A DNA stretch of 64,000 nucleotides from Candidatus Methylopumilus planktonicus (GTDB lineage: Bacteria > Pseudomonadota > Gammaproteobacteria > Burkholderiales > Methylophilaceae): the NCBI RefSeq assembly GCF_006364715.1, contig NZ_CP040984.1:62001-126000 (forward strand). Reading direction: 5' to 3'. Shown piece after piece: positions 50,939 through 60,453 of the stretch (positions are counted from its first letter, which is position 1; every line of letters starts with the position of its first letter). Made by a program: the position numbers and the translations under genes. The notes beneath the pieces were generated by a model. It did not search any database, was not told where the DNA came from, and saw nothing but the letters and a program-made list of their open reading frames with translations.

Positions 50939-51520
50939 TTAATGATCTAAACTTAATTGAAGATTAAGCTTCTGTGAAAGATTCTTTGTTGCATTAGATC
51001 CCTTATTAAGCAATATATAGTTTTTAACTACAGTTTCAATTAAAAGGCTTACATGTCTTGTTTTATCGATAGGGAGGTCTATCTTAGGAACAGTAATATC
51101 AAAAAGCTTAAAAGAACCCATATCCATATCTAGTCTCGGGTAGGGCAATTTTTTTTGGAATGATTTCAATTCAACCACTAAAAAAAGCTTTTCTTTTTTG
51201 ATTATGCTTTTATCACCGAATAATTTTTTAATATCAAGTATGCCTAAGCTACGAACCTCCATTAAATTGGCAAGGAGTGATGGCGCTTGGCCTATGAGTG
51301 TATTTTCATCTTGTTTGAAAAATTCTACACTATCGTCAGCAATAAGCTGATTGCCTCTGTAAATTAAATCAAGTGCAACCTCACTTTTACCAATGCCTGA
51401 TTTGCCAACGATTAAAATACCTTTACCTTTAATTACAACAAAAACACCATGTGCATGTTTTGTAGCTTGAGGGGCTTTAGATTTTAATGGGTTTAAATTA
51501 AAATTTTTTGATAAATACAT
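50939..51520 (-). CDS. hprK: HPr kinase/phosphorylase, N-terminally short form
   Basis: 193 aa containing just the C-terminal kinase domain: Walker A GKSGIGKSEVAL (~45), the Asp/Arg region LIADDSVEF, the signature EVRSLGILDI and DMGSFKLFDI. Betaproteobacterial HprK is usually about 310 aa with an extra N-terminal domain, missing here. Its ATG overlaps the hpf stop (TAATG, 51520), so nothing upstream could encode the missing part. Short HprK forms are known in alphaproteobacteria and still act on HPr. The gene ptsN, often between hpf and hprK, is absent. Confidence 0.9.
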   Translation of the reverse strand: MYLSKNFNLNPLKSKAPQATKHAHGVFVVIKGKGILIVGKSGIGKSEVALDLIYRGNQLIADDSVEFFKQDENTLIGQAPSLLANLMEVRSLGILDIKKLFGDKSIIKKEKLFLVVELKSFQKKLPYPRLDMDMGSFKLFDITVPKIDLPIDKTRHVSLLIETVVKNYILLNKGSNATKNLSQKLNLQLSLDH

Positions 51521-51846
51521 TATTCTATCGACTGGTGTTTTAAGCCGCCTTCAATTCGGTGGTGATCCTTATGCAATTCTTTATATTTAATGACTTGGCG
51601 ATCTAATTTACTCGATAGTAAATCAATGGCGGTGTACATACTTTCACCTCTGCATTCAGCATGAATATCGCTCTTTGGAAGATGAATAGTAGCCTCTGCA
51701 ATATGTTCTAGTTTATTCACTGTGAGTGTGACCTTTGCATCAATTACATGATCAAAATGGTGGAAAATTTTAGCTAATTTAGTTTGAATATATTCCTTTA
51801 ATGACGGAGTGATTTCTAAATGATGGCCAGTTAAATGAATATTCAT
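51520..51846 (-). CDS. hpf: Ribosome hibernation-promoting factor
   Basis: 108 aa of the HPF/sigma-54 modulation family (short type): MNIHLTGHHLEITPSLKEYI, KIFHHFDHVIDAKVTL, EATIHLPKSDIHAE and ESMYTAIDLLSSKLDRQ. It inactivates ribosomes in stationary phase. Follows rpoN in the classical order; the stop overlaps hprK by 1 bp. Confidence 0.95.
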   Translation of the reverse strand: MNIHLTGHHLEITPSLKEYIQTKLAKIFHHFDHVIDAKVTLTVNKLEHIAEATIHLPKSDIHAECRGESMYTAIDLLSSKLDRQVIKYKELHKDHHRIEGGLKHQSIE

Positions 51847-51867
51847 ATTATTTCCTTAAGGTTAGAG

Positions 51868-53277
51868 TTATAAAATTTTTCTAAGGTTGGTTGGAGCAAT
51901 ATTTAGTATTTCTCTATATTTCGCCACAGTTCTTCGTGCAATATTAATATCCTGATTCTTTAATAATAAAACAATCTCGCTATCTGAAAGTGGTTTTTTT
52001 GGATCTTCTTGTTTAATAACTTCTTTAATTTTAGCCCTAATTGCAGTAGATGCAAGTTCATTACCTGAGCTATTGTCAATTGAACTTCCAAAGAAAAATT
52101 TGAGCTCATAAATGCCCCGAGGCGTATTAATATATTTGTTTGATGTAACTCTAGAGATGGTGGATTCATGAAGACCAACTTCTTCAGCAATCTCTCTTAA
52201 AATAAGAGGCTTCATCATAGATTCACCATAATCTAAAAAATCTTTTTGATGTTTCATGATGGCTTCTGAAACTTTAAGAATTGTGACAAACCGCTGTTGT
52301 ATGTTTTTCACAATCCATTTTGCTTCTTGTATTTGACTAGATAAATGATGAGCTGAGTCAGCTTGCGAATTTTTGATTAGGTCTCGATAAATATGATTTA
52401 AGCGAAGCTTTGGAATTGCTTGTTCGTTTAATGAAACTTGCCAATTAGCCTTTACTTTTTTTACATTAACTTCATGTTGAATGAAGTGATGACTTTCAAT
52501 GGTAGAAAATATATTTCCAGGTTTTGGGTTAAGACTTTTAATTACCTTCTGAATTTCTCTTAGCACTTCATCTTCACAGCCTAATATTTTTTTTAGCTTA
52601 ACAAAGTCACGAGAGGCCAGAAGGTTTAGATGAGATTTAATAACTTTAATGGAAAGTATGTGAATCGGACTTTCTTCCTTACTTTCAAGTTGAAGCGTCA
52701 AGCATTCAATAAGATCTCTTGCGCCAATTCCAGGTGGCGCTTGTTTTTGAAGTAATTTTAGTAAGGATTCTATTTCTTCAATACTTACTTCATACTCCTT
52801 TGGAATACTTGATAAGAAGTAATCTAGAGGCTCTTCCAAATAGCCATCTTCATTGATTGAATCTATTAGAAGAGAAATAATTGCTTGATCCTTCTCGCCA
52901 ATTGGAATTAAATGAAAAATATCTTCAAGGTATTGTTTTAGAGTTTGTGTCGCAGACTCTCGATACTCATTTGAATCGATATAATTATTATCTTTTGCGT
53001 ATTCTTCATCCCAATTAATTTCGTGCTCATAAATAGGCTCTTGGATTTCCTGATCGTTTAAAATTTCAAATGAAGTTTCTTCCTGAGGAGTTGTCGCAAT
53101 ATCTTTGCCGTCTTCCTCATCTTCCTCTAGCATTTCAATTAAGGGGTTCTGTTGAATGAGAATTTCAAGTTCTTGATTAAGCTCCACAGATGACATCTGG
53201 AGAAGCTTAATAGACTGTTGAAGTTGAGGAGTAAGCGATAAGTGTTGAGACGCTTTAATTTGAAGATTTTGTTTCAT
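51868..53277 (-). CDS. rpoN: RNA polymerase sigma-54 factor
   Basis: 469 aa. Region I, Gln/Leu-rich (LQIKASQHLSLTPQLQQSIK), an acidic region II (~55-100), core-binding region and the C-terminal DNA-binding part with ESTISRVTSNKYINTPRGIYELKFFF and RpoN box ARRTVAKYRE (read here as IARRTVAKYREIL). Starts ATG 53277. In the conserved lptB-rpoN-hpf order. The paired regulator NtrX in this window lacks sigma-54 activation motifs, so another activator must exist elsewhere. Confidence 0.96.
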   Translation of the reverse strand: MKQNLQIKASQHLSLTPQLQQSIKLLQMSSVELNQELEILIQQNPLIEMLEEDEEDGKDIATTPQEETSFEILNDQEIQEPIYEHEINWDEEYAKDNNYIDSNEYRESATQTLKQYLEDIFHLIPIGEKDQAIISLLIDSINEDGYLEEPLDYFLSSIPKEYEVSIEEIESLLKLLQKQAPPGIGARDLIECLTLQLESKEESPIHILSIKVIKSHLNLLASRDFVKLKKILGCEDEVLREIQKVIKSLNPKPGNIFSTIESHHFIQHEVNVKKVKANWQVSLNEQAIPKLRLNHIYRDLIKNSQADSAHHLSSQIQEAKWIVKNIQQRFVTILKVSEAIMKHQKDFLDYGESMMKPLILREIAEEVGLHESTISRVTSNKYINTPRGIYELKFFFGSSIDNSSGNELASTAIRAKIKEVIKQEDPKKPLSDSEIVLLLKNQDINIARRTVAKYREILNIAPTNLRKIL

Positions 53278-53303
53278 CGCTTAAATAGCGCTAATCTAAA
53301 TAG

Positions 53304-54026
53304 TTATAGATAAAAATCCTTACCTAAATAAACATCTTTAACATTTTGATCGTTAGCAAGAGTTTTAGGTAGTCCAGATGCAAGAATTTTCCCTTGATTT
53401 ACAATATACGCGCGATCACAAATGCCTAAAGTTTCACGAACATTATGATCTGTAATGAGAATGCCAATTTTTTGTTCAGCGAGATATTTAATGATTTTTT
53501 GAATATCAATGACCGCAATTGGATCAATGCCTGCAAAAGGTTCATCTAATAGAATAAATGCGGGATCAGAGGCAAGGCATCTGGCAATTTCAACACGACG
53601 TCTTTCTCCCCCGGAAAGGCTGATTGCAGGATTGTTTCTAATATGACTAATACCTAATTCCTGAAGAAGCACTTCAAGTCTTGCATTCATTTTTTCGCGA
53701 GTTAAGTCTTGCAATTCTAAAATAGCTAAAATATTTTCAGCCACCGTCATTTTTCTAAAGATCGAAGGTTCTTGAGGAAGGTAAGAGAGACCTAATTTTG
53801 CGCGACTATGAATAGGCATTTTTGATATATTTGCACCATCGAGTGAGATACGTCCTCGATCGCTTGGAATAAGCCCTACGATCATATAAAAACTTGTTGT
53901 TTTACCAGCGCCATTGGGCCCTAGCAATCCTACGATTTCACCACTCTTGATAGTTAAAGATACATCTTGAACGACAGTTCTTTTTTTAAAAGTTTTTTTA
54001 AGATTTTCAATGACTAATTCACTCAT
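53304..54026 (-). CDS. lptB: LPS export ATP-binding protein LptB
   Basis: 240 aa ABC ATPase: Walker A GPNGAGKTTS, Q-loop YLPQEPSIFRKM, signature LSGGERRRVE, Walker B AFILLDEPFAGID and the switch His ITDHNVRET. Powers lipopolysaccharide extraction with LptFG. Directly upstream of rpoN (26 bp) and after lptA (9 bp), the standard order. Confidence 0.97.
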   Translation of the reverse strand: MSELVIENLKKTFKKRTVVQDVSLTIKSGEIVGLLGPNGAGKTTSFYMIVGLIPSDRGRISLDGANISKMPIHSRAKLGLSYLPQEPSIFRKMTVAENILAILELQDLTREKMNARLEVLLQELGISHIRNNPAISLSGGERRRVEIARCLASDPAFILLDEPFAGIDPIAVIDIQKIIKYLAEQKIGILITDHNVRETLGICDRAYIVNQGKILASGLPKTLANDQNVKDVYLGKDFYL

Positions 54027-54035
54027 AGCGACTTG

Positions 54036-54590
54036 TTATTCCTGTGGTTTTTTCTTGGGCTGAATAATTGCACGCGTTCTGCCGCCCGGTACAGTCTCGC
54101 CTGCTTTATTTTTAGTGTTACCTGACATTGCTTTTGCAAATTCAGCATTTGCGTCGTACATGATGTAATCACCCTGAACAATATCCCCACCTTTTTTTAC
54201 CCACGCCTTGCTATATAAATGAACTTTGTCCATACGGCCATCATATTCAATTCTCTGAGCGCTGCCTTCAATATATTCATTTTTACCTTCTTGTTTTTGT
54301 TTGAAGGTTGTGGGATTACCAATACTTGTACTATGTTGAAAGCCTTGATTGTCCTCTCGGATGGTAAGTTCATCGGCTTTAATAAGCAGTGTGCCTTGTG
54401 TCAAAATGACATTACCAGAATAAACACTTGTGTTCTTCGAGTCATCAGATGTCATTGTGTCAGATTCAAGCTCGATAGGCTTATCTCGGTCTGCCTTTTC
54501 TGCAAAGACGTAAGATGAACTGATGCTAAAAATGCATAAGCAAGTAAAGAAAATTTTCAGTGACGATATTGTGAAAAAAGATAAGCGCAT
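54036..54590 (-). CDS. lptA: LPS transport periplasmic protein LptA
   Basis: 184 aa. Signal peptide (IFFTCLCIFSISSSYVFA), followed by an OstA/LptA beta-jellyroll (~35-150) with SDTMTSDDSKNTSVYSGNV, LLIKADELTIRE and a Lys/Pro-rich tail. Forms the periplasmic bridge for LPS. Overlaps the lptC stop by 1 bp (TAATG). Confidence 0.92.
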   Translation of the reverse strand: MRLSFFTISSLKIFFTCLCIFSISSSYVFAEKADRDKPIELESDTMTSDDSKNTSVYSGNVILTQGTLLIKADELTIREDNQGFQHSTSIGNPTTFKQKQEGKNEYIEGSAQRIEYDGRMDKVHLYSKAWVKKGGDIVQGDYIMYDANAEFAKAMSGNTKNKAGETVPGGRTRAIIQPKKKPQE

Positions 54591-55219
54591 TATTTTTTTA
54601 ATTTTTTATTTTGAGTAATAGGATGCACGTTTAAATTATTTTTTTTAACGGGCTTTTCATAATGCACACGAACTCTCGCTAATAACTTCATTATTCCATT
54701 CTTTTTGTCATAATTCATGCCAATTGCATTAACGACTGTTTTGGGGTCTTGAGTGATGCGAACAGGCCTTTTTGTAAATGCTTGGTCTTTGTTTGGCAAT
54801 ATAGTCAATTGATCTGTAAAAAGCTCCATTTTTGGCTTTGTTTCAGTTTCGAGGCGAGCCACTTTTACATTGTCAATTATTTGCACTTCTTCGCCGTCAG
54901 TCGAAACAAGACCAATGCCACCTTCAATTTTTGAGCTAGGCACATTATTTTTATATCTAATAAAAAGAGGTTTTTTAAGTCGCGTCGTGTCATCTTGCGG
55001 GTAATGGGTCATTTCATTTGCAGATAAAATGAAATGAATAGACCCATTTGATTCAGTTTGCGTTGTTTTGAAATTTGTTAAAAAATAATCGGGGCTGTTG
55101 CTTAGTTTATTTCCTCTTTTTTCACTTTCATTTTCAACAGAAACTTGAACCCAGTAAGAAATAAAAGCTAAGATTGCAGCAAAAAAAATAGGAAATAAAA
55201 CAGAGAAACGATTGATCAT
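54590..55219 (-). CDS. lptC: LPS export system protein LptC
   Basis: 209 aa. Bitopic: one N-terminal membrane helix (FSVLFPIFFAAILAFISYWV) and a periplasmic jellyroll with HFILSANEMTHYPQDDTTRLKKP, VQIIDNVKVAR, TDQLTILPNKDQAFTKRPVRI. Links LptBFG to LptA. ATGA overlap with kdsC and TAATG overlap with lptA show a tightly coupled operon. Confidence 0.93.
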   Translation of the reverse strand: MINRFSVLFPIFFAAILAFISYWVQVSVENESEKRGNKLSNSPDYFLTNFKTTQTESNGSIHFILSANEMTHYPQDDTTRLKKPLFIRYKNNVPSSKIEGGIGLVSTDGEEVQIIDNVKVARLETETKPKMELFTDQLTILPNKDQAFTKRPVRITQDPKTVVNAIGMNYDKKNGIMKLLARVRVHYEKPVKKNNLNVHPITQNKKLKK

Positions 55220-55743
55220 TTAAAGTAAGGTGCAACGATTTCATCATAAGTGCCTTGAGCCTTCATAATAAAATCACAGGCCTCTCGAACGGCACCATAG
55301 CCGGCAATCTTTTCTGTAACAAAATGCGCAATTTTTTTTACTTCATCGTGACCTGCAGGAACAGAAATAGCGAGACCCGATTGCAACATAGGAGGCAAAT
55401 CTACAATGTCATCTCCCATAAATGCACATTCTTCAGACCTGAATCCTGTTTTCTTAATGAGATCAGCAAACGCTTCTTTTTTGTCTGAAATGCCTTGGTA
55501 AAAGTAATCTACCTCTAAATTTTCAGCGCGAATAAGAACACTATTTGAATTGCGGCCGGTAATAATTGCAAGTTTAACCCCACTTTTTTTAAGTAATCGC
55601 ATACCTAAACCATCTTGTGTATTAAACATTTTATACTCTTGACCATCATCTCCAATGAATAGCGAACCATCTGTCATTACACCATCAACATCAAAAATCA
55701 TAAGCTTGATTTTTTGTGCACGTTCTTTAAGGGTTGAATCCAT
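55216..55743 (-). CDS. kdsC: 3-deoxy-D-manno-octulosonate 8-phosphate phosphatase
   Basis: 175 aa from ATG 55743 (TGATG overlap with kdsD). HAD-family: DVDGVMTDG (nucleophile Asp), LAIITGRNS, KKEAF and GDDIVDLPPM. Makes Kdo from Kdo-8-phosphate. ATGA overlap with lptC downstream. The order kdsD-kdsC-lptCAB is the usual one. Confidence 0.97.
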   Translation of the reverse strand: MDSTLKERAQKIKLMIFDVDGVMTDGSLFIGDDGQEYKMFNTQDGLGMRLLKKSGVKLAIITGRNSNSVLIRAENLEVDYFYQGISDKKEAFADLIKKTGFRSEECAFMGDDIVDLPPMLQSGLAISVPAGHDEVKKIAHFVTEKIAGYGAVREACDFIMKAQGTYDEIVAPYFK

Positions 55744-56723
55744 CAAATGACTTTCGCTTTAAAGAGATCATGCATATTAAAAGCACCTACTAATTTATTC
55801 TCTCTATTAACTACAAGAATGCCATTAATTTTATTGGAATCCATTAAGTTGATTGCATCAATAATGATTTGATCATCAAATATTGTCTTAGGATTTTTGT
55901 TCATAATTTCTCTAATGGACTGTTTTTCGTAATCTATTTTTTTAGAAAGCTGTCTTCTTAAATCGCCATCAGTAAATATGCCAATGGGCTCGGAATGAGC
56001 GTTAACTATTGCTGTAAAGCCTAAGCCCTTAAGAGATATCTCAAGCACTGCATCAGAAAGTAATGCATCTTCTTTGATGGAAGGCACTTTATCAACGTCT
56101 CTCATAATGTCTCGTACCCGCACAACTTGTCTTTTGCCTAAACTGCCGCCTGGATGTGATCGAGCAAAATCTTCAGCGGTAAATGCTCTTTGATCAAGAA
56201 CACAAATGGCTAATGCATCTCCTAGAGCAAGAGATGCTGTTGAGCTAGCGGTAGGGGAAAGCCCTAAAGGGCAGGCCTCTTGAGATACATGAGCGCTTAA
56301 ATGAATTTTGGATTCCCTTGCAAGCTCAGAATCACTATTGCCTGTAATTGAAATAATTTTTGCGCCGATTCTTTTTATGACTGGCAGGATAGATAAAAGC
56401 TCATCGCTCTTACCAGAATTTGATAGAAAAATGACTACATCATTAGATGTAATCATGCCTAAATCACCATGACTTGCCTCTGCAGGATGCATAAAGAAGC
56501 TTGGGGTGCCAGTGCTTGCGAAAGTAGAGGCTAATTTTCTTCCGATATGCCCCGATTTGCCCATCCCACTCACCACAACTCTGCCATCACAATGTAAAAT
56601 GAGTTGAACGGCGTTGACGAAATGATCATCAAGCCTATTCGCTAAAGATAAGATTTCTTGTGCTTCAATTTCAAGGACTTGGCGAGCGCGTTCAAGAGTA
56701 TTTTTTGATGATGTCTTAGTCAT
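55743..56723 (-). CDS. kdsD: Arabinose-5-phosphate isomerase
   Basis: 326 aa. SIS domain (~30-180, SGMGKSGHIGRKLASTFAST, EASHGDLGMI, LSNSGKSDELL) followed by two CBS domains (~200-326, VRVRDIMRDVD, REIMNKNPKTI). Converts ribulose-5-P to arabinose-5-P, the first step of Kdo synthesis. First gene of the Kdo/Lpt/rpoN run. Divergent from the Kef-type antiporter. Confidence 0.95.
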   Translation of the reverse strand: MTKTSSKNTLERARQVLEIEAQEILSLANRLDDHFVNAVQLILHCDGRVVVSGMGKSGHIGRKLASTFASTGTPSFFMHPAEASHGDLGMITSNDVVIFLSNSGKSDELLSILPVIKRIGAKIISITGNSDSELARESKIHLSAHVSQEACPLGLSPTASSTASLALGDALAICVLDQRAFTAEDFARSHPGGSLGKRQVVRVRDIMRDVDKVPSIKEDALLSDAVLEISLKGLGFTAIVNAHSEPIGIFTDGDLRRQLSKKIDYEKQSIREIMNKNPKTIFDDQIIIDAINLMDSNKINGILVVNRENKLVGAFNMHDLFKAKVI

Positions 56724-56813
56724 AATGACATTGTAGAGGGTAATGGATACTCGTGTAAAAGGGTTTATAAATGCTTTAAGCCTAAAAATTATTGGTTAAT
56801 CTTGGATAAATGA

Positions 56814-58787
56814 ATGTTTGATTCCCTACCCTTAGTTCTTATTTTACTAATAAGCTCAGTTTTATTAGTTGGCCTATTCCGATACTTGAAATTGCCCGCG
56901 ATGATTGCCTATTTTGTCGTGGGTATAATTTTAGGACCTCATTTGATTGGGGTGCTTCCTGATTCAGAGTCTAGTCGGCATTTTGCTGAATTCGGTATTG
57001 TATTTCTAATGTTCAGTATTGGACTTGAGTTTAGCCTGCCTAAGCTTTACTCGATGAGAAATATCCTTTTTGGTTTAGGTGGTGCACAGGTACTTATTAC
57101 TTTATTTGCTTCAATTAGTCTTGCGTGGTGGTTTGGACTTCATTTAACTTCAGCTTTTGTCATTGGCAGCGCATTTACTATGTCATCAACAGCTATAGTT
57201 TCTAAGATTCTAATGGAGCGTGTTGATTTAAATTCAAGACATGGCCGATTAGCCATTGGTATTCTACTCTTTCAAGATATAGCCGTTATTCCCATTTTAA
57301 TATTGATTCCAGCACTTGGCGCTTCATCAGGCGATATTGGCAGTATATTTTTGATGTCACTTTTAAAGGCTATTTTTTTATTTTCTATCCTTTTTAAATT
57401 TGGTAGGCCTTTAATGAATTCTTGGTTTGCTGTCGTAGCGAACCAAAGGTCGCGTGAATTATTCATCATGAATGTGTTGATGATTACACTTCTATTTTCT
57501 TTCGCCACAAAAATGGCTGGATTGTCTTATGGTATTGGAGCATTTTTAGCCGGCATGCTCATTTCTGAAACCCGCTATCGCTATCAAGTTGAATCAGATA
57601 TTGCGGCTTTTAGAGATATTTTATTAGGCCTTTTCTTTATTAGTATCGGGATGTTACTTAACCTTCACCAAATTGCTTCCAATATCGGCTTTATCGTTTT
57701 AATTACCTTAGGGTTTATTTTATTTAAAGCTGTTGTGATTACACTTCTTACGCGATTATTTAATTATGAGATTGGGGTGGGTATTAGAACAGGCCTTATT
57801 TTGGCTCAAGCAGGGGAGTTTAGTTTTGTGATTTTAGCCCTTGCTAGAGAAGAGAATGTTATAGGAGCTCATGCATTTCAAATTATTTTGGCTGCATCAT
57901 TATTTTCAATGATATTAGCCCCCTTTATTATTCAGTATAACGGGCGCATAGCGCGTTATTTATCAAAAAGCTATAACCGTAATAGTTTTGATACAGTTCA
58001 AGCGATCCAATCAGTAGGCCGCTCTCTAAAAGACCATGTAATTTTGTGCGGTTATGGAAGAAGCGGACAATATTTAGGCCGCTTTCTAAAAGAAGAAAAT
58101 ATTCCTTTTATTGCGATTGATATCGATCCAACTCGAGTGAATGACGCATCAGCTGGTGGTGAACATGTGATGTATGGCGATGCAAGTAGAAGAGTTGTTC
58201 TAGAGGCAGCAGGGATTAAAACAGCTAAAGCACTTGTTATTAGTTATGCTGACTTTAGGGCTTCTATGAAAGTGCTTCATGTGATTCAGGATACATATAA
58301 AAATATACCAGTCATTGTAAGGACGCTCGATGACACACATATGGATGAGATCAGAAATGCAGGCGCTAGCGAAGTTGTTCCAGAAATTTTAGAGGGTAGT
58401 TTGATGCTGGCCTCGCATGCGCTTGTTGTTTTAGGTGTTCCTTTAAATCGAGTCGTAAAGCGTATCCGATCTTTTAGAGAGGAGCGTTATAAAATGTTTA
58501 GAGGTTATTTTGGCGGCATGTCAGATGCAGAAGCTGAAGTAACAGAGCCACAACTAAGGCTTCATGCGATTGAAATTACAAAGAAATCGCATGTCCATTC
58601 TTGGAAACTTAATCAAATTCCATTTGCTATGTTAAATGTTGAGCTTAAGTACTTGAGACGTCCGAATATGTTAGAAGATATAGAGCCTAGAGACGACATT
58701 GTTTTATCTTCAGGGGATATTCTTATTGTGCTGGGCGTTGCAAATAAACTTAACACTTTAGAAAAATACCTACTGACTGGCAAATAG
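56814..58787 (+). CDS. CPA2-type cation:proton antiporter with TrkA-N domain (Kef/YbaL-like)
   Basis: 657 aa. Twelve or so membrane segments in the first ~385 residues (family motifs LKLPAMIAYFVVGIILGP, GLEFSLPKL, ILAQAGEFSFVILAL), then a RCK/TrkA-N nucleotide-binding domain (~405-520, VILCGYGRSGQYLGRFL, DIDPTRVNDA, YGDASRRVVLEAAGI) and a TrkA-C domain (~575-655). Potassium efflux or K/H exchange is the likely role. Glutathione gating (KefB/C) is not proven here. Followed 3 bp later by thiO. Confidence 0.9.
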   Translation: MFDSLPLVLILLISSVLLVGLFRYLKLPAMIAYFVVGIILGPHLIGVLPDSESSRHFAEFGIVFLMFSIGLEFSLPKLYSMRNILFGLGGAQVLITLFASISLAWWFGLHLTSAFVIGSAFTMSSTAIVSKILMERVDLNSRHGRLAIGILLFQDIAVIPILILIPALGASSGDIGSIFLMSLLKAIFLFSILFKFGRPLMNSWFAVVANQRSRELFIMNVLMITLLFSFATKMAGLSYGIGAFLAGMLISETRYRYQVESDIAAFRDILLGLFFISIGMLLNLHQIASNIGFIVLITLGFILFKAVVITLLTRLFNYEIGVGIRTGLILAQAGEFSFVILALAREENVIGAHAFQIILAASLFSMILAPFIIQYNGRIARYLSKSYNRNSFDTVQAIQSVGRSLKDHVILCGYGRSGQYLGRFLKEENIPFIAIDIDPTRVNDASAGGEHVMYGDASRRVVLEAAGIKTAKALVISYADFRASMKVLHVIQDTYKNIPVIVRTLDDTHMDEIRNAGASEVVPEILEGSLMLASHALVVLGVPLNRVVKRIRSFREERYKMFRGYFGGMSDAEAEVTEPQLRLHAIEITKKSHVHSWKLNQIPFAMLNVELKYLRRPNMLEDIEPRDDIVLSSGDILIVLGVANKLNTLEKYLLTGK

Positions 58788-58790
58788 AGT

Positions 58791-59804
58791 ATGACAAAAA
58801 AAGTTGCTGTCATTGGCGGCGGTATCGTCGGCTGTATAACTTCATTTTTTCTTATTAAAAAAGGATATGAAGTCACTTTGATCGATCAGAGCGCTATAGG
58901 CCAAGAAGCTTCATGGGCGGGAGCTGGCATTCTTTCGCCTTTACTTCCTTGGAACTATCAAGATAATGTAAATAATCTTTGTTTTGGAAGTGCTGATTTT
59001 TATCATTCTCTTTCTGAAACTCTAAAACAAGATACAGGCATTGACCCTGAATGGATTGAGTCAGGTATGTTGGTATACGATGAATATGATAAAGATCTTG
59101 GGATGAACTGGTGTCAAAAAAATAATATTGAAATTAAACAAATTCAAATAGAAAAAAAATCATGCTTGCTTTTGCCACATGTTGCTCAAATAAGAAATCC
59201 TCGCTTATTAAAAGCCTTAAAAATATATTTAATTAAAAATAATGTTGTAATGATAGAGCATAAAAAAGTTAACCCCATTTCTGATTCAAATAATTTCATT
59301 CATCATCTTCAAGTCGAAAATAACATTAATCTAGAAGCAGATTTTTATGTTGTGGCTTCAGGGGCATGGAGCTCGAACGTTCTAAATGAAATTGAGACGC
59401 CAAAAATTAGACCTATTAGAGGGCAGCTTATTCAATATCCTGCCATTAAAGAAAAGTTGCCATATATTCTTTATAAGGATGATTTTTACTTGGTGCAAAG
59501 ACAAGATGGCGTTGTTCTTGGGGGAAGCACAAAAGAAGACGTTGGCTTTGATAAAAGCATTACAGAAGAAGCTAGAAATTCTCTTCAACAGAAAGCTGAA
59601 TCTTTACTGCCTATTTTAAAAAATTACAAAATTGAAAATCAATGGAGTGGTCTGAGGCCAGGCTCGGATGGCAATGTGCCTATGATAGAAAAGCATCATA
59701 AATACAATAATGTGTACTTAAATGTAGGTCACTATCGATATGGATTGACGATGGCTCCAAAAGCAGCAAGAATAATTACTGATTTAATAACTTTAAATGG
59801 ATAA
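58791..59804 (+). CDS. thiO: FAD-dependent amino-acid oxidase, ThiO-like (glycine oxidase)
   Basis: 337 aa. Dinucleotide loop VAVIGGGIVGCITSFFL, QEASWAGAGILSPL, a second FAD region VASGAWSSNVL and the ThiO ending GLRPGSDGNVPMI and HYRYGLTMAPKAARI. Makes dehydroglycine for the thiamine thiazole ring. It is 3 bp downstream of the antiporter, and no other thi gene is seen, so co-transcription may be incidental. Confidence 0.88.
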   Translation: MTKKVAVIGGGIVGCITSFFLIKKGYEVTLIDQSAIGQEASWAGAGILSPLLPWNYQDNVNNLCFGSADFYHSLSETLKQDTGIDPEWIESGMLVYDEYDKDLGMNWCQKNNIEIKQIQIEKKSCLLLPHVAQIRNPRLLKALKIYLIKNNVVMIEHKKVNPISDSNNFIHHLQVENNINLEADFYVVASGAWSSNVLNEIETPKIRPIRGQLIQYPAIKEKLPYILYKDDFYLVQRQDGVVLGGSTKEDVGFDKSITEEARNSLQQKAESLLPILKNYKIENQWSGLRPGSDGNVPMIEKHHKYNNVYLNVGHYRYGLTMAPKAARIITDLITLNG

Positions 59805-59809
59805 GCATA

Positions 59810-60424
59810 ATGCGGTTAAATATTTTTACATTTTTACTTCTATTAATCACAAGCTTTAATACTATGGCGATTGAAGAACCAGAATTTATTAGCATTGAAA
59901 AAAAAGATGCATTTGAGGTTAGAGAGTACCAGCCAAAATTAATTGCTCAAGTTCTAGTTACAGGGACATTCAATACAGCATCAAGTAAAGGATTTCGTTT
60001 GCTGGCTGATTTTATTTTTGGAAATAATAAAACAAATGAAGGATCAAAAAAAATTGACATGACAGCTCCGGTAATTACTCGAGATGCCTCAGAAAAGATT
60101 GAAATGACAGCGCCAGTTATTTCTGAAGAAACTGAGAGGGGTTGGTATGTTAGTTTTAATATGCCAAAGCAATTTACGAAAGAGACTCTTCCTATCCCAA
60201 ATAATCCAGAAGTTAAAATTACCGAAGTGCCTGCAGAAAAATTTGCAGTTATTACATTCTCTGGTTTGGTGCGAGAAAAAAAATATGCTGAGATGTTAAG
60301 TTTGCTTAATGAGGAAATGAAAAAAAGAAACTTAGAGCCAAAGGGCTCTCCTATACTAGCTCGCTATAACCCACCTTGGACTCTGCCATTTCTTAGAAGA
60401 AATGAATTGATGTTTAGATTTTAA
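59810..60424 (+). CDS. SOUL heme-binding family protein
   Basis: 204 aa. A signal peptide (MRLNIFTFLLLLITSFNTMA) then a SOUL/HBP domain: FEVREYQPKLIAQVLV, GFRLLADFIFGNNKTNEGSKKIDMTAPV (repeat MTAPVI twice), SFNMPKQFT, ILARYNPPWTLPFLRRNE. Periplasmic member, probably binds heme or another tetrapyrrole. Adjacent to thiO (5 bp) but without a clear functional link. Confidence 0.9.
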   Translation: MRLNIFTFLLLLITSFNTMAIEEPEFISIEKKDAFEVREYQPKLIAQVLVTGTFNTASSKGFRLLADFIFGNNKTNEGSKKIDMTAPVITRDASEKIEMTAPVISEETERGWYVSFNMPKQFTKETLPIPNNPEVKITEVPAEKFAVITFSGLVREKKYAEMLSLLNEEMKKRNLEPKGSPILARYNPPWTLPFLRRNELMFRF

Positions 60425-60453
60425 AAAATAATTACTTATTTGGAGTAGAACCT

